Origin: Lentisphaeria bacterium
GTDB lineage: Bacteria; Verrucomicrobiota; Lentisphaeria; Oligosphaerales; Oligosphaeraceae
Assembly: GCA_028699735.1 (NCBI GenBank)
Contig: JAQVUB010000163.1
Location: 1 to 6,326, forward strand
DNA length: 6,326 nt
Direction of reading: 5' to 3'
The translations under genes were made by a program, and so were the position numbers. Positions 5,425-6,326 of this stretch are shown here, piece after piece. The notes under the pieces are model-generated. The model saw only the letters and a list, made by a program, of their open reading frames with translations. It was not told the origin of the DNA and did no database searches. Each line of letters starts with the position of its first letter. Position 1 is the stretch's first letter.

Positions 5425-6326
5425 TCAGCGCTGTCGCGACAGGTGGACGGCAGTTTCAAAATGGGCTGTTCGGGGGAACATGTCAAACAGAGCCAATTTT
5501 TCCAGCTTGTACCTCCCGCTTCCGCATAACTTTTTCAAATCTCTTGCCAATGTGGAAGGATTGCACGAAACGTAGAAAATGTGTTCGGGAGGATATTTCA
5601 ACAGGGTTTGCAAGACCTTCTCCTGGCAGCCAGTACGAGGCGGATCAAGGAGAACAAGGGTTTGCTTCGGGTTGGTCGTTTTCAGGGTTTTGGGCAGGGC
5701 TTGCTCGGTGGTGTCCTTGATGATCCGGCATCCATATGCACGTGCGGCCAGGTTCAGACTGGCCGCGTCTCCGGCGGGCCGGTCGCTCTCGATCAGAATG
5801 CGTTCCCGGAAAGGGCGGCTCAAGGCGATCGAAAAGGTTCCAACTCCGCTGTAGGCATCGATCAGGTTCTCCACGGAGAGTGGTTCGGCCCAGGCAGCAA
5901 CCGTTTTCAGCAGTTGCTCGGCAACCGGAGAATTGACCTGCCAGAAACTTCCCAGTGGGACACTGACTTCCTGGTCGCCGATTTTTTCTTTGAGCCAGGT
6001 GACATTGACTGGGGCACGCCCAAAATAATAGTGGCATTGACCGTCGGCACTGGCACGCAACGTGATTGGCGCCGGCACTGGTTTTTTAGCATTCTGCTTG
6101 CCCCAGGGACTGCGGATGGCTTTGCTCAAGGTCTGGTTGATCACCGGCATGGCCAGAAGACATTCTCTGACCGTGAAAAAATTCTGCTGGTCTTTCAGAC
6201 AGTATCCGTAGGTCATGTGAATACCGTCATCTTCCCGGACGGGCTCACTGGGTTCCAGACGCAACTTGTTGCGATAGCCATAGAGTACCGGCGCCGCAAA
6301 GCTGGAATCAAGGGGGGGAAGGGATT
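5425..6326 (-). CDS. TrmA/RumA-family RNA (uracil-5-)-methyltransferase, 5' partial
   Basis: About 300 C-terminal residues of a class I SAM-dependent enzyme are visible, out of about 430-460 usual for the RumA group. The frame continues to the window edge through LYGYRNKLRLE, the conserved YRNK motif. The TTG at 6262-6264 is therefore internal, and the N-terminal TRAM and first Fe-S cysteines are off-window. In visible numbering, FWQVN is at 127-131, the SAM-binding DAYSGVGTF begins at 156 and LLDPPRTG has DPPR at 227-230. The catalytic cysteine is Cys254 in YVSCNPSTLARDL, and DMFPRTAHFE supplies the probable general base Glu290. RECLL near residue 55 matches the position of the fourth [4Fe-4S] ligand of E. 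coli RumA, suggesting an Fe-S type enzyme. Family members make m5U in 23S rRNA or tRNA; which site is modified here cannot be told. The stop is followed by 42 bases before the nested repeat block. Confidence 0.93.
   Translation of the reverse strand, partial: SLPPLDSSFAAPVLYGYRNKLRLEPSEPVREDDGIHMTYGYCLKDQQNFFTVRECLLAMPVINQTLSKAIRSPWGKQNAKKPVPAPITLRASADGQCHYYFGRAPVNVTWLKEKIGDQEVSVPLGSFWQVNSPVAEQLLKTVAAWAEPLSVENLIDAYSGVGTFSIALSRPFRERILIESDRPAGDAASLNLAARAYGCRIIKDTTEQALPKTLKTTNPKQTLVLLDPPRTGCQEKVLQTLLKYPPEHIFYVSCNPSTLARDLKKLCGSGRYKLEKLALFDMFPRTAHFETAVHLSRQR

Noticed and set aside
6205..6264. TTG at 6264 as the start of the methyltransferase
   Set aside because: The frame stays open to the window edge, and the residues just upstream complete the conserved YGYRNK motif, so the codon is internal.

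Overview
The window looks like a bacterial chromosome fragment (or metagenome contig) of roughly balanced base composition. It carries three protein genes and two intergenic blocks made of long inverted repeats. A very large secreted-type MBG/beta-helix repeat protein next to palindromic intergenic repeats of an ACCACGAAAAGACACGAA type suggests an environmental or gut bacterium, perhaps of the Planctomycetes-Verrucomicrobia-Lentisphaerae group. That placement is a weak guess, since no rRNA or other phylogenetic marker is present.

Layout: (1) Bases 1-4299, plus strand, hold the 3' part of a giant modular gene that is open at the left edge. It encodes eleven divergent MBG-type (YGX) beta modules of about 76-88 residues, three interspersed 'YGQ' Ig-like modules, one acidic/serine-rich linker and a C-terminal parallel beta-helix-like region. 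(2) Bases 4300-4425 form a convergent intergenic gap filled almost entirely by one near-perfect 119-nt hairpin. (3) Bases 4426-5040, minus strand, encode a compact cytoplasmic SGNH/GDSL-type hydrolase. (4) Bases 5041-5424 hold no believable gene but are highly organised: an outer inverted repeat encloses two further inverted repeats, so one strand could fold as a three-way junction. The outer arm resembles the arm of the first hairpin. (5) Bases 5425-6326, minus strand, hold the 3' two thirds of a TrmA/RumA-family RNA uracil-5-methyltransferase, cut by the right edge.

The two minus-strand genes point the same way but are separated by the 384-nt repeat block, and the large plus-strand gene converges on them. 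There is no sign that the three genes share a pathway. The most distinctive content is the pair of related dyad elements, not the protein genes.
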